Shown here piece by piece: positions 37,508-49,147 of a stretch of 64,000 nt of DNA. The stretch is taken from assembly GCA_010094025.1 (NCBI GenBank), contig ML991795.1:248001-312000 (forward strand). The letters are read 5' to 3'. Source of the stretch: Viridothelium virens (taxonomy: Eukaryota; Ascomycota; Dothideomycetes; Trypetheliales; Trypetheliaceae). Under the pieces are notes generated by a model that had not been told where the DNA came from, made no database searches, and saw nothing but the letters and a program-made list of their open reading frames with translations. Every line of letters starts with the position of its first letter. Positions within the stretch are counted from its first letter, which is position 1. The position numbers and the translations under genes were made by a program.

Positions 37508-39272
37508 GGGAGTCAGGAGGTGAGCGGCTGGTTGGATGGACTGAGTGGATGAATTCCTTCAAGGTACAATTTCCACGTCTACGGAGGAGCTCGCGTATGT
37601 GACTCAACGTGGATCTTGTGAGTCTACATCAAACTCGACGGATGGGGGAGCGGTATATCAGGGCGATGGAGCATCTTTGGAAGGAGATTGGCTCCTTCGG
37701 AAATATCTGGTCTGCATCTAGCCTGGAGCTGAGGACCTCTTGCATATCCTTCTACTTTCTTTGTCAATGTTTTCTTTTTCCACGATACCAATCTGTTGTT
37801 GTTTCATATGAACGATGTTTCTTTTTTCGGTTGGATTCGGCGAGCTGTGCTCTCTATGGTTCCACGGCTGGCATTCTGGACTCTCATCCCCAATCTCTGC
37901 ACATGATCGTCCAGAATCTCTCGACGTATCGTGCAACATGCTATGGGTTTCCCAATTTCCGTTTCTCCTAGTGAGCGCGTGGCGAGAGATGATCACTACT
38001 GCAATCAGGCATTCCTATTTCGCACGAATATCACGCTGCATGATTAATCAAGCATCTCTACTGGCATTTTGATAATTTTATGAATCTCCTTATTTTCCTA
38101 ATTCCCGCAGTTCCCTTGTACGTGCATTCACCGCCTTCGTGCCCGGCAGCATCACAAGCTCTATATCTAGTCTAGAAGCATCATAGCCCTAGCATCAAAA
38201 GTATATGACACTCATGACATTAGGCATCAACACAACATTTGCACAGCACTCATGGATAGATGCTCAAATCGAGCAGTGACTCCGTCAGGGCATGGTGCGC
38301 ACGCATCGCACGATAATCCCTCCCCTATCAGGACAATCCTCCCACCCCCTCGGAAGATCCGCCCCACGTTGTCGGGAAAGCCAAGCATATTCGCCCTGCA
38401 GATCTCGTCGCCTAGTCATCCCTCCCCCTTCTAAGTATACACTGCTACCAGGGAAACATCACCGCCTCGGATACCAGGAAATCGCAGGATATCTCGGTAG
38501 CCACGCAGCATCGGATCCCCCGAACCTACGGTCTGCATCCACGGAGCTGTGACCTCACTTCGTACCTTTGCACTAGCCATGACCCGGAGCCGTTCGCATG
38601 CACGCATATTAGATACCTATGTACATGCACATGTGCGCGCATAGCTAGTGGCATCAAAAACCGTCCTCACTCCCTCCTACACCGCCTTCGTCTTGTCTGG
38701 GTGGAGGTGGGGGTGGCGGAGCGAGGCGGGCGTCGGGCGATGAGGCACGAGGCTGGCGCAAGCAAGCAAGCAAGCAATCACGGCAAGCCACAGGGTTGTG
38801 GCTGCGCTGAGCCGCTGCACCGAAGGTTTCTGGGCGTTTTCCTGATACGGGAAATGCGCAATCTGCAGGCGTCTTTCTAGGGTGAAGGATTCTTGCTTGA
38901 TTAGGAAAATGGGGATGGAAGAACGACTATAGGGAGGGAGGAAGGAGTGGTGATACCTAGGGTGACGGGATGATAGGGGGAGAGGTGAAGGAGGGAATGA
39001 GAGCTGAGGGTAGGCAATTGGTTGGGTTGCCTTGGTATTATGTATGTAGAATAGAATGGTTTGAACGGTCTTGGAGTTGAAAGTGCTTTGGTAGTGTTGT
39101 CATGGTCCGGTCGATACTGGGATCAAGAAGGGAACTGTTGAATGACCCAACCGCATGCACAAAGCTTCTGGCTCAAAATCGAAAAATTCCATGGTAAAGA
39201 TTATGGGCGCTTTGATTACAGTCCGTCACTATTTTCCGTGTCAAGTTACATGTTGTTGAGCTCAATCACCTA
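37508..39272. other. Intergenic, gene-poor
   Basis: About 1.8 kb without a credible gene. A (GCAA)n microsatellite lies near 38756-38777, and alternating purine-pyrimidine patches near 38598-38645. Confidence 0.4.
38756..38777. repeat. Short GCAA microsatellite
   Basis: About five tandem GCAA units in otherwise unique spacer DNA. Confidence 0.6.
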
Positions 39273-40331
39273 TTATGTCGCTCTAGAGAAGGAGTCCACT
39301 GACAAAGTCCTTTCTGCGGCCATCGGATTCAGAAACTCACTCTCAGAGATTCTCTGCGATAGTTCCTGAATCCATGTCCTCTCAGATGTGGATTTCTCTG
39401 CTCCTCTCCCTAAGAACCACAGAATTTTCGATTTGAAATTAGCAAGCCTCCACGCGGTACTGCGGAGACGTGATACAAATCCTGGCGAGTTGATAGACTG
39501 AATTGGCTTCCCAAGGTGAGTAAATGCTTCTTCCACCTTGCCCAAGTCACGTCATAGGAAATCGTCCTCAATTTTGAGCCATGGAGAAAATAGAGTCTGA
39601 CAGCTGAGCGGATAATAGAAAGTCCCGTAATCATGTACAATTCGCCTTTTCGGGTCCGGCCTTCGGAATCTAGGGCATGGAAGACTTTCATAAATTTGTC
39701 TCTGAAGACCGCACATTAGCCTGCGCAAGAGATGAAGCTCAATTTCGACTGGTTGGAGAATTGACCCGACGCGATGCTGATGCCAGATTTGTGCGACCGC
39801 CCGTTCAACAGCCAACTTCCGATGAATCTCCATAGTTGCCGCAGTATGGAATGAAAAGATTGTTGAATACATTTTCTTTCAATCGATCCATATCTGAGTC
39901 TCAGGACCGTAGCTTATGATGGCGTCCTCTAGCCCAAAGTTGTTCACCAGGTAAAGTTTTTGGTCCAGTCGGATGGAAACAGCTTTGTGCGTATTCTCAG
40001 GATCCCATAAGCATGAATTCGGGCAGCACAAGTCAGCGAATTGGATATCGCAATAGTTGTGCGTCCTCCATTGAAAGCAGGCTTTGCTATCTGTATCTGA
40101 GGGCAGATCCAATACAGCGCGTTCGTATGGAAAGTATGATCGACCCCCCTACTGGTGCTGGTCGTTCTGGCAGCAAATGTACAAGCAAGTGCGTGGCAGC
40201 CACTCATGCTTGAAGACAGCTTCTGTGATGCTTCTGAGTGAATGATTGACCCTCCGGAGATTGTTCCATGCCCAGAAAGGATCCAATAATGAGACAATCT
40301 CAAGCCAGATCTCGACTGGTAGGTTCGCCAT
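39273..40331 (-). pseudogene. F-box protein gene inactivated by in-frame stops
   Basis: A single reading frame of about 353 codons runs from the Met at 40331 to a stop at 39273, but is cut by three in-frame stops (TAG at 40149-40151, TGA at 39879-39881, TGA at 39552-39554) with no frameshift. The N-terminus is a clear F-box (NLPVEIWLEIVSLLDPFWAW, then NNLRRVNHSLRSITEAVF), which would bind Skp1 in an SCF ubiquitin ligase. The rest keeps protein-like blocks such as DLPSDTDSKACFQWRTHNY, ETQIW and AVERAVAQIWHQHRVGSILQ. Frame retention between stops shows recent loss; introns cannot explain the stops without removing conserved-looking sequence. A host gene, not a mobile element. A truncated 60-residue F-box peptide from the first segment remains possible. 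Confidence 0.75.
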
Positions 40332-40961
40332 GCTTGTCTTGACGCACCGGAGGTCAGAGAATAGGAGGGATTTTTTCTAGGATCTGAGCGCGTGGCTCCG
40401 CGTCTCGACAGCAAGACGGCTGAGCTTCTCGAGTGATAGTAAGGGTGCCGTTCAACGGGCTTTTGCTCATTGGCATTTACCTTGGTGCAGAGAAGCGACT
40501 CTTGATTAAAATATGCCAGCTTCTGCGCGTGACAAGTGAAGAATTTAAAGCACTCACCTGCAATTATGTGGGTATACGTAGGTACGTTACGAGCACTTCG
40601 CAGGTATCCGTGATCCGTGGTGTCCTGTGATACTCTATGGGGACACAGGTATTTGTAGGTACGCTACCTAAGGTAAGGTACTCACTGTGCCGATCACATG
40701 CTGCTCCACCCATTGTGTCCCTCCTACACCTGAACCTTTCGACCCAACTTCATCCACTCAACCTCCAGAGCTTCTTCTCGCTGCTAGTTCTACACTCACG
40801 TCAAATTGATTGCGACTGTGTTGTACATCTTTCCGCTCTTCCAAGCCCATCCAGCAGGCCTCCCCAAAGCTTTGACACCAACGTGCTCCATCAACGAAAC
40901 GGACCAAACTGGTGTGGACCTATACTGTTGAGGGCGAAGTCGCCCCTATGCGACGTCTTGA
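40332..40961. other. Divergent promoter region
   Basis: Lies between the decayed F-box gene (-) and the Vrl1-like gene (+). Near 40655-40682 there is a cluster of GGTACG/CTACCTAAGGTAAGGTA motifs, similar to the ends of the MITE at 52258-52454; common in ascomycete spacers. Confidence 0.4.
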
Positions 40962-43900
40962 ATGCAACCGCTAAATCCCTTTCTACGCTCTTTCTTCAAA
41001 AGTGTGCTTCCATCTCAGTGTCTACCATCTCAACACCACGTTTGTCTCCCTTCCCTCCATTTTAGAAGTTTTAGTAACATGGAGTTAGGTCCTCCTCGCT
41101 CCTACTACCGAGGTTCTTCTCTACGGTCGAGATCGCGAGACACAGGCGCACTATTCCGACCTCTGCAATTCCGAAGAATTCCTAGCCAGCCATGTCTTAC
41201 GTGTCCCGGGTGGACTCGCGCCCACGACCACCGTGCGAGAAAATGGGCAACAACGGGAGAACAAGAACAAGGCAAAGCAGTATTCAACGGTAAATGGGAG
41301 GACGGTAGTTGTCAAAGACACTTTCGTATACAGCAACAAAGGTACAGCCTTTCAACAATGTATGCCGCAGTGGTGCTGAATCGATGTAGGCTTCAGAAAT
41401 CTGAACCAGGCGCAGTTACTATACGATATAGTTTTTTGGCCTGATGTGCCGGATGCACAGCAATGGGTGGTTTATTATATCACAAGACCTCTCGTCGGAG
41501 TATTCGAATCTACGGCGATAACAGCTGCGACGTTGGCATCTCCGAGAGCTCTACCAATAGATGACGGTACAACAAGTACCGAGCCGACTTCAGACACTGA
41601 ATCTCCTCGGAAAAAGGACATCAAGTCGTTTGCGGATCTGCTCAATAACTTTCCAATGATTGCGCGCCAAATGCAACCTGGCTTAGAACGCCTGTTCAAA
41701 GAATTTGGTGCCGAATTTGAAAAACCGCTACCACCGATACCATCCAAGCCGGCTTCAATCAGGTCGCGAACTTCAATCGGATCCACACAGGACGGGACAT
41801 CGTTGACGAAGACCCTCTCAAACAGTAGCACGTTACGACCGCCGTCGTCAATAGTTCTCGATGACGAAGAGGATGCATTGAGGCGGGCATTGGAGACAGC
41901 AGTCACTGCGGCTATTGACCTTTTTCAAATGGTTGACAAGCAGCAATTATCTCTACTCGGAGCTACGACCGATTTGACCGGACCCCTTGTCGAACGTATG
42001 ATTGAGCGATACGTTACCGAACAGGTACATGACACGATACTGTTTCCTCGAATATGCAGTGTGCGGAAAGAGAAGGATACTGAGCTGGATTCCAAAATAC
42101 GGCAGGCAATGGATATCGATATTTCACAAGTCGGTATACCAATTGAAGGTGGGCAACAAGGGAAGCAAGCGCTTGCTCTTCGATTGCGGAAGGCTGGTGA
42201 CGTATTTAGGAAGATGGGAGTCGCTGGAAGCCCGCAGGAGATGATGGATATCTTGCTAAGCACGCAAAAAGCAGTCACAGTACCAGAAACAACCCCAAAT
42301 CATGGCAACCACGGACCCCTGGAAACACACTCTCCAAGGACAGAAAAACCGGCAGCTAACCTGACCGTCAACGCGGATACACTTGTATCAATGTTGCTCA
42401 TTGTCGTTATTCGCTCGTCGGTGCGCAGACTGCAAGCTAGGCTCTCTTACATGCGTCATTTTATTTTCATTGATGACATTGAGAGTGGAGAAATGGGTTA
42501 CGCCCTCAGCACCTTTGAGGCCGTAATCTCATATCTGGCAAAGAATTCTGCTGGTCTCAGGAAAGCGAGCAAGCAGAACAAGAGACTCTGGCAAGCAACG
42601 AAGTCTGGGGATGTTAAGACTCTGAAATCCATCTTTCAACCTTCTATGGCACTTGACAATGACAGCGCAATTATAGAAGATCCTGGCGGCATCGAGGGCT
42701 TGGGTGCTTCTGCTTACAAAGCACAGGAGTCGACTGTCAACGGACTCAATGATGGAGTGGATGGAACCTATCATCAATACAATAGGCCAGAGGTACCTCT
42801 CACCAACGGTGAATCATCTCAACAAGCGTCGTTGTCACATATTTTTCCGTTTCAGCGACCGCCCACCCCTCCCCCAGATGAGGACAAGCCAAAAGCAAAG
42901 AAACGCGTATCAATGGCTTCGCGACATGCATCAATTTCTTCCGCTTATTCGTCAGGGGCCTACTCCTCGAGGTCCCGAAGCCTTATCAGCGACTTTCCAG
43001 AGATGGAGTTAGAAGGGGACATTTCCGTTGAGACACTATCCAAAACCCAGGGTCCACAAAATAGCGAATCTGTCCTCATGATGGCTACAGAGTCTGGTCA
43101 GGTTGAGAGCCTGCGCTTCCTTCTAAGTCTATCGGAGATTTATACTTCCGACTTTGTGCTTGAAGATACTGACAGTGAAGGTACAACACTTCTCAGTGCT
43201 GCAGTTCAGTACGGCAATCAGAAAAGTATCGAGGTTATACTTGATTTTATTCTCAACAACGCCCCAAACGATGACGCTGTGGTATCCTATTTCGGACGGC
43301 AAGATAGCAAAGGCCGATGCGTCGCACACTACTTATTCAATCGACCACAACTAATATCAAAGATCGGTTCAATGCTACCATGGAGACTGAAAGACAAAAA
43401 TGGTCAAACACCGCTTTTTGCCATGTCCAGGTCTTATGACCACGAAAATTATAGTTGGATGGTCTACAATGCTTTGGAAGCAACAAAGAAGAATCAAGGT
43501 GATGATCCGGTCCTTCATCTCGATGACCACATTGATGGAAAGGGAAATACCTTGCTGCATACAATCAACGACCCTCAAGTGACTTCTACCGTACTCAAGA
43601 CGTGCGATTCGGATGTCAACGCTGCGAACGATAAACGGTTCACACCATTGATGGTTGCAAGCAAGTACGGACGTGTCGACCAAGTGCGCGCCCTCTTCGC
43701 CGATCCTAGAGTTGACTTCTTTGCCAAAGATCTTCGTGGTCTTACGGCAGTTGAACTTGCAAAAGATGACGACGTCCGTAATCGTATTGACGATCTCGCC
43801 CTCCTCTCATCCTCGCCTGGAGCAGACGGACGTACCACTACTATCGTGCGCTCTTTCTTCGTTGAGGACGCCACAATGCGTCTTGTCCTCAAATCTGGCG

Positions 43901-45021
43901 CACCCTCCGAAAACGACACAATTACAGTCACAACCTGTCGACGTTCGGTTTCTGACTTTCAATCTCTCGCACAATGCCTTGCACTTGAACATCCCGCATC
44001 TTGGCTTCCGAACATCGCTAACCTCCCTTCACCCTTCCTCATCCCCTCGAAACCAGCTCGGGCACTCCTGCGCGACATCCAATTTCGTCTCGATGCTTTT
44101 CTCAAAATACTTCTCACCCATCCCACATTCGCCACGCACGAGCTTGTCTGGGAATTCTTCCTCGTCCCCGACATCGACATGACCATGATCGCCGAACGCA
44201 GCAACCGCAAAGCCGAGACACGCGCCGAAAACGTCAAAGACGAATACGACGCCATCGCCATGCCGGACGTCCGCGACGTCGAGCTCTTCGTCGCCCACGC
44301 CCGCGACCAAGTCCGCGGCATCCACCACGCCACCCGCTCCCTCCTCCGCCGCACCACCGCGCTGCGCACCGGCCTCGCCGACCTCGCCTCCGCGCACACT
44401 CTCGCCTCCTCCGCCCTCGCCACCATTACCACCTCCGACTTCCTGCCCGCATCCCACCTCAAAGCGTTCGAGCGCCTCTCGCACACCCTGACGCAAACCG
44501 ACTACTCGCCCCCAACGCACCTCTTCTACTCGCTCGCCGCGCACACCGCCACCACCGCCGCGCTCCTCGACGCGCTCGCCCGCCCGTCCGCGCTCATCGG
44601 CCAGATGCAGACGGCGGCGCGCGCGATCGAGAAGCAGCGCGGGAGTCTCTCGCGCTCGGCTCGGTTTCCCTTCGCGCCGAAGTCCGGGATCCCGCTGTTT
44701 GAGGAGACGAGGCGCGCGTTGGTGGAGGAGAGCGAGCGGAAGGAGAGGGAGAAGCGTGAGGAGCTGAAGGCGTTGGGGTCGGAGTTGAGGTATATGCAGA
44801 GTACGGTTGCCAGCGAGCTGAGTGGGTGGCAGGGAGAGAGAGAAAAGGTGGTTAGGGGGTTGTTGAGGGAGTTTGTGGGGAGGGTCGTGGTGGTGGAGAG
44901 GGATCGGTTGGAGGGGATGAGGAGGGCGGTTAGGGGGTTGGGGCTGGGGTTGGGGTCGAAGGTAAGGGAGAGGAGAGGTCCAGAAGGGGTGGCGGTGGGG
45001 AAGGGGAAGATGAGGGTGTGA
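40962..45021 (+). CDS. Vrl1-like endosomal VPS9-ankyrin-PX protein
   Basis: VPS9 domains activate endosomal Rab5/Vps21 GTPases. Three exons, 40962-41039, 41089-41341 and 41390-45021, join in frame (first donor GTTTGT, unusual) to give 1,320 residues beginning MQPLNPFLRSFFKSVLPSQC. The order is an N-terminal module (residues 1-150, through KDTFVYSNKGFRNLNQAQLL), a VPS9 domain (about 260-495, with FIFIDDIESGEMGYALSTFE), a disordered Pro/Ser linker, ankyrin repeats (about 670-910; RFTPLMVASKYGRVDQVRAL), a PX-like domain (about 935-1035) and a long helical, BAR-like C-terminus. This layout matches yeast Vrl1, the VPS9 subunit of the VINE complex (a sorting-nexin-type coat with Rab-GEF activity). 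Orthology is inferred from architecture. The last 20 residues are basic. Confidence 0.85.
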
Positions 45022-45464
45022 TGGGGATAATGGTGTGACTTTGTAGTTACTTGTCGGTAGGGGAGGCAATGTGTTTTGAGCGAGGAGTTTGGAGAATGTA
45101 GATTTCGATCTGCCGTGCGAGATGGTTGGAGAAGCATTTAGGGATCGTGACACTACGCAGGCTACTGGATGTAGTCAGCAGGGAAGTTAATATTACATCT
45201 ACTTACAAGAGTCTGTCTGCTGTGGCTAAAAGTGCTAATCAATGTTAATGGAGGATGCGAAGCAGATGGAATGTACACGTTCAATGTAGTGCAGACCTAT
45301 CTCGCATCTGGATAATGGGTCTAGCGCTCGTTTCACTCGATTTCTGCATCGTAGCTTGCCTGCTATTCTGTCTCCTCGGGCCTCGCAGAGCAGGGAAGTT
45401 GGGCTCCTGATACTGGAGAACTTCTGTAAGTCATCATCTTCTCATTCAGCATACATCGAGGAGC
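45022..45464. other. Intergenic between convergent genes
   Basis: Holds the 3' ends of the Vrl1-like gene (+) and the NLR-like gene (-). Nothing else seen. Confidence 0.4.
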
Positions 45465-48400
45465 TCATGCATCAGGAAGTTCCTTGATGGTATTCGTGGA
45501 ACTTTGAAGCAGCTTGACTACCGCCTCGCCGGGGTTACCTGGCTGCCATTGCCAATGCCAGTGGCGTCTGGCCGTCTTCATTCATTGAATTGGCATCCAC
45601 CTTACCCGTCTCTAGTAGTAGCTTGACTACTCCCTCTTCCCCCATCCTAGCTGCGCATGATAGTGGCGACCGGCCGTCCTTATCTTTTGAATCGACATCC
45701 ACTTCACCTCTCTAGTAGTAGCTTGACTACTGCCTCCCACCCCATCTCAGCTGCCCATGATAGTGGCGACTGGCCGTCCTTGTTTTTTAAGTTGATATCC
45801 ACTTCACCCGTCTCTAGTAGTAGCTTGATTACTGCCTCCTGCCCTATTGCAGCTGCGTATGATAGTGGCGACTGGCCGTTCTTGTCTTTTGAGTCAACAT
45901 CCACTTCACCCGTCTCTAGTAGTAGCTTGACTACTCCCTCCTCCCCCCATCATAGCTGCGTATGATAGTGGCGATCGGCCGTTCTTATCTTTTGAGTCGA
46001 NNNNNNNNNNNNNNNNNNNNNNNNNNNNNNNNNNNNNNNNNNNNNNNNNNNNNNNNNNNNNNNNNNNNNNNNNNNNNNNNNNNNNNNNNNNNNNNNNNNN
46101 TCCACTTCACCCGTCTCTAGTAGTAGCTTGACTACTACCTCCTGCCCATTCTCCGCTGCGTATGATAGCGGCGACCGGCCATCCTTGTCTTTTGAATTGA
46201 CATCCACTTCACCCGTCTCTAGTAGTAGCTTGACTACTGCCTCGTGCCCCATATAAGCTGCGTATGATAGTGACGACCGGCCACGCTCATTTTTTGAGTC
46301 GACGTACCCCTCACCTGTTTCTAGTAGCAGCTTGACCAACGCGTCAAGCCCATGAAACGATACTATGATGAAGGAGTCGGTAGCATTTGGGATTCCGTCA
46401 TAAGCTGTGCCGGACCAGACATCGTATTGCTTCGATCCTGCTTCACAAAGCCTTCTTGCTGATACTGCTATTGCCTCTTCGCTCCGAATACTGGCCTCGC
46501 GGAAGTGAGTTGTCCAATTTCGGGCAGAATAATGGAGTAAGGCAGAGAGGTCGGTCTTGAACAAATCCAAATCCAAATTAAGATACCAGATGCATCTCTC
46601 CGCAAGTATTCTGTTTGAAGCCTTTGGCTGTAGTGAATGTCTCCATTCAAGTCTCGATTCTTTTGACGACGCCGAGGAATCGTCCCGAACGAGAAATTCC
46701 TTCACAGTTTGATGCAGAAGGTAAATTTTCCGATCTATGATGACAACGATAAGGCCACACAACTCACGAAGAGTGAATCGAAACCGCTCTTCAGGTTCCA
46801 ACTCCTGTATAACGTCGTCGTATGATCTGTGAGTTTCCTCGATCGCCATTATCAGAGACACTTCTTTCAGAGACAGCGGTTCTGTAGCAGCAGTGACAAT
46901 ATGCAGAAGCCTCCTAGCCTTTACTATGTCTGGACTTCGGCCTAAAATCTTGTCGTAGGCATCATCGACAGTTGGAGGTAATTGGCGTATTGCTCTACGG
47001 ACGTTCCCTTTCGTGAAGCCCGGCATATTCTCAGGAACGTCCAGGGTGAGATGAACCCAGAGATAAGTACGGTGACGGCGATCGACGGACGTGAGCTGTT
47101 CTTGTAGATAGATACCCTCGTCTTGCTTCAAATCCCTCATTCTAACCAAGTCCTCCACTCTGCTTTTGATTACGAGGTCTATCTCATGTGAAATCTCCCC
47201 AACTTCAGCCTCATCTTCACCACTTAAATGAATGGTAGGCAGACGATTCTCCAACTTTCGGAACTGACGGCGTATATGATTGTATGGCCTGCTTGTTAAC
47301 AAGAATTTGACTCTGAATTCCTTCTCGTTGGTGACGTAGAGGTTTCCCAATGCCTGCATGAGCCGGGATCGGTCCTCATCCTGGCACTCGTCCAAGGCGT
47401 CTAGGACGCAGACAATCTCTCCAGCGGCTGGGTTAGCCGCGACACTAGTAAATATACTCCACAAATCGTGAAATGACTGGACAAACGCATCTCCAATGGT
47501 ATCCATCCTATCAAGTATCCAATCCTGTAGTAGATGAGGGCGGTTCAGAAAAAGCTGGCGTAATATCGCGCAGACGGCATTCGCAGCGCTCTTTTGGTCT
47601 GGGAAATCATCCTTGAAAAAGAAGTAACAAGTAGTCCTTTTGCTTGTGCTCCGGAGAGTTTGGTCAACCAGATACTTTGCCAAGACCGACTTCCCACATC
47701 CTGGATCGGCAGACACCCAGAGAAGGCATGACCCTTGATTCTTGTTCCAGTTCTGGAAACGAGGATGGGAAGTGAACCATCCACATGTACCTGGTATGCG
47801 CTCGCAATTCCTCTCTTTACGATCTATATACGGACAGGTATAGAGCTTTTGGAGGAACTTGTTTGCTCTCTCGTCCCGAGCTAGCGATTTTGCCCATGTC
47901 TGCTGTTCCTCATGCTCGTTCAGAAACTCTTCAAACCGCCTTTTATGCGAAGGGAAAGCGGTTCGGTTGCCTTGAAATGAGCTCAGCGCCAGACGGATAT
48001 TCTGTACCAGAGGATGGTATATACCAACCTCTCCAGGACTGATCTTGGCAATGTCGGAATGGTTGGAACTGGCAGATATTGAGATCTCATTTGACAGATA
48101 CAGTCGGGCTGAATCCTCTGAAACCATCATTACCTCTGGACCAGTGCGTTTCCATGAGCCGTCGGGCTCTTGCTGAACAGTAGGTGTGGGAAGTTTTTCA
48201 TAACAACTTATTATTATAGGCACACGATCCGCGACACGGTGAAAGCGGGCATTAAGAGCTTTGAGTGTCGGTGAGCCTGGCTTCAATTCTCGGATTAAAT
48301 CCTCAGGAGGCTTCGCGGCTACGAGTGTCTCGAGATTTCTGACGTCTAATCCTCGATGAGGCGCTCCAAGAAAGACGATGCATGCAACGGGTAGGCGATT

Positions 48401-49147
48401 TGACTGAATTTCTACTTCTGCATCATCAATTAGAGCTTGTTTGATGATGAGACATCCAAGACTGTGTCCTATGAGAACGACTGGACGGTCTGTAACGTCA
48501 TTTGATGCTCGCATGGCCCGCAATCGCTGGAGAAAGTCCGTTGCGTGATCGATAACATATCTTTGCATTTTACATTTGACTAGCTCGGATGGGTAACCGT
48601 ACAAGAGAATCCGTGCATCCTTGATGTCTGAAGGCAGGCCATCCCGAAGCCAGACATAATCATTCTTCGTTGCCCACGATCCGAAAGCATGGCCGGCAAG
48701 TCCGGTGACTGCCACGATCTCCACATCGGGTCGAGGGGGTTGGTGAAGAGGTGTGAATCCATAAAAATCTCGATCGACAGTCAACCCGTGAGTCGAGTTT
48801 GGCGCAGAGCAGAGCTTGGGACCATGCTCGAATGCATTTTCTCTGATAAACGAAATTGTGGCGGTGAGTTTACAATGCAACCAGGCTTCTTCCGTGGGTC
48901 CTTTCCCTCGCCTATGGCTCGCGGAAGGGACCAACGATCTCACGCGAATGTACGGTCGGTCCTCTGGGACGAAGTATTCAATCAGTGTTACTTCCGTTGT
49001 ACCAGCCGGAATATTCTCAATTCTATAAGCCCATGGTCTTGCTACAGGTGGCCCCATACGTCTGAGCCAATGCTGGGATACTCGAAGCGAAAAGTAGTGC
49101 AAGCTGGTCAGCGCTTCAACCTTCACACTAAAGCTACATAAAAGCAC
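45465..49147 (-). CDS. NLR-like STAND protein: SesB hydrolase, NACHT, ankyrin repeats
   Basis: A fungal NLR-like receptor. Counting from the Met at 49147 (another candidate start is MGPPVARPW at 49057): an RRM-like N-terminal segment (about 38-105), then a SesB-type alpha/beta hydrolase (about 140-395; GLAGHAFGSW, nucleophile motif GHSLG with Ser229, probable His in NHSDIAK), then a NACHT NTPase (about 470-760; Walker A DPGCGKS near 481-487, Walker B VCVLDALDEC near 579-588), then winged-helix-like HQTVKEFLV, then 34-residue ankyrin repeats from about 950. Hydrolase-NACHT-repeat proteins include known heterokaryon-incompatibility and cell-death regulators. The first 1,010 codons are open. Within the repeats the frame is lost at the 100-N gap and shifts again in later repeats, so the 3' end (taken as 45465) is uncertain: it may be assembly error or decay. 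Confidence 0.85.
45535..46330 (-). repeat. Tandem 102-bp near-identical ankyrin repeat array
   Basis: Units of 34 codons (DVNSKDKDGRSPLSYAA, then EVVVKLLLETGE) recur with conserved starts near 46305, 46203, 46101, then the gap, then 45900, 45798 and 45698 (the last spacing is 100). Neighbouring copies differ at only a few bases, mostly at exposed ankyrin positions. The true copy number is unknown because of the gap. Confidence 0.9.
46001..46100. other. Assembly gap (100 N)
   Basis: Exactly 100 N inside the ankyrin array; a conventional placeholder for a gap of unknown size, caused most likely by collapse of near-identical repeats. Confidence 0.98.

Noticed and set aside
44029-45153. 374-codon minus-strand frame opposite the Vrl1-like C-terminus
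   Set aside because: Shadow in GC-rich coding DNA; composition is Arg/Gly-rich and family-less.
45950-46000. Apparent NLR C-terminus just beyond the N gap
   Set aside because: The frame after the gap is arbitrary because the gap size is unknown; the repeats continue past it in another frame.
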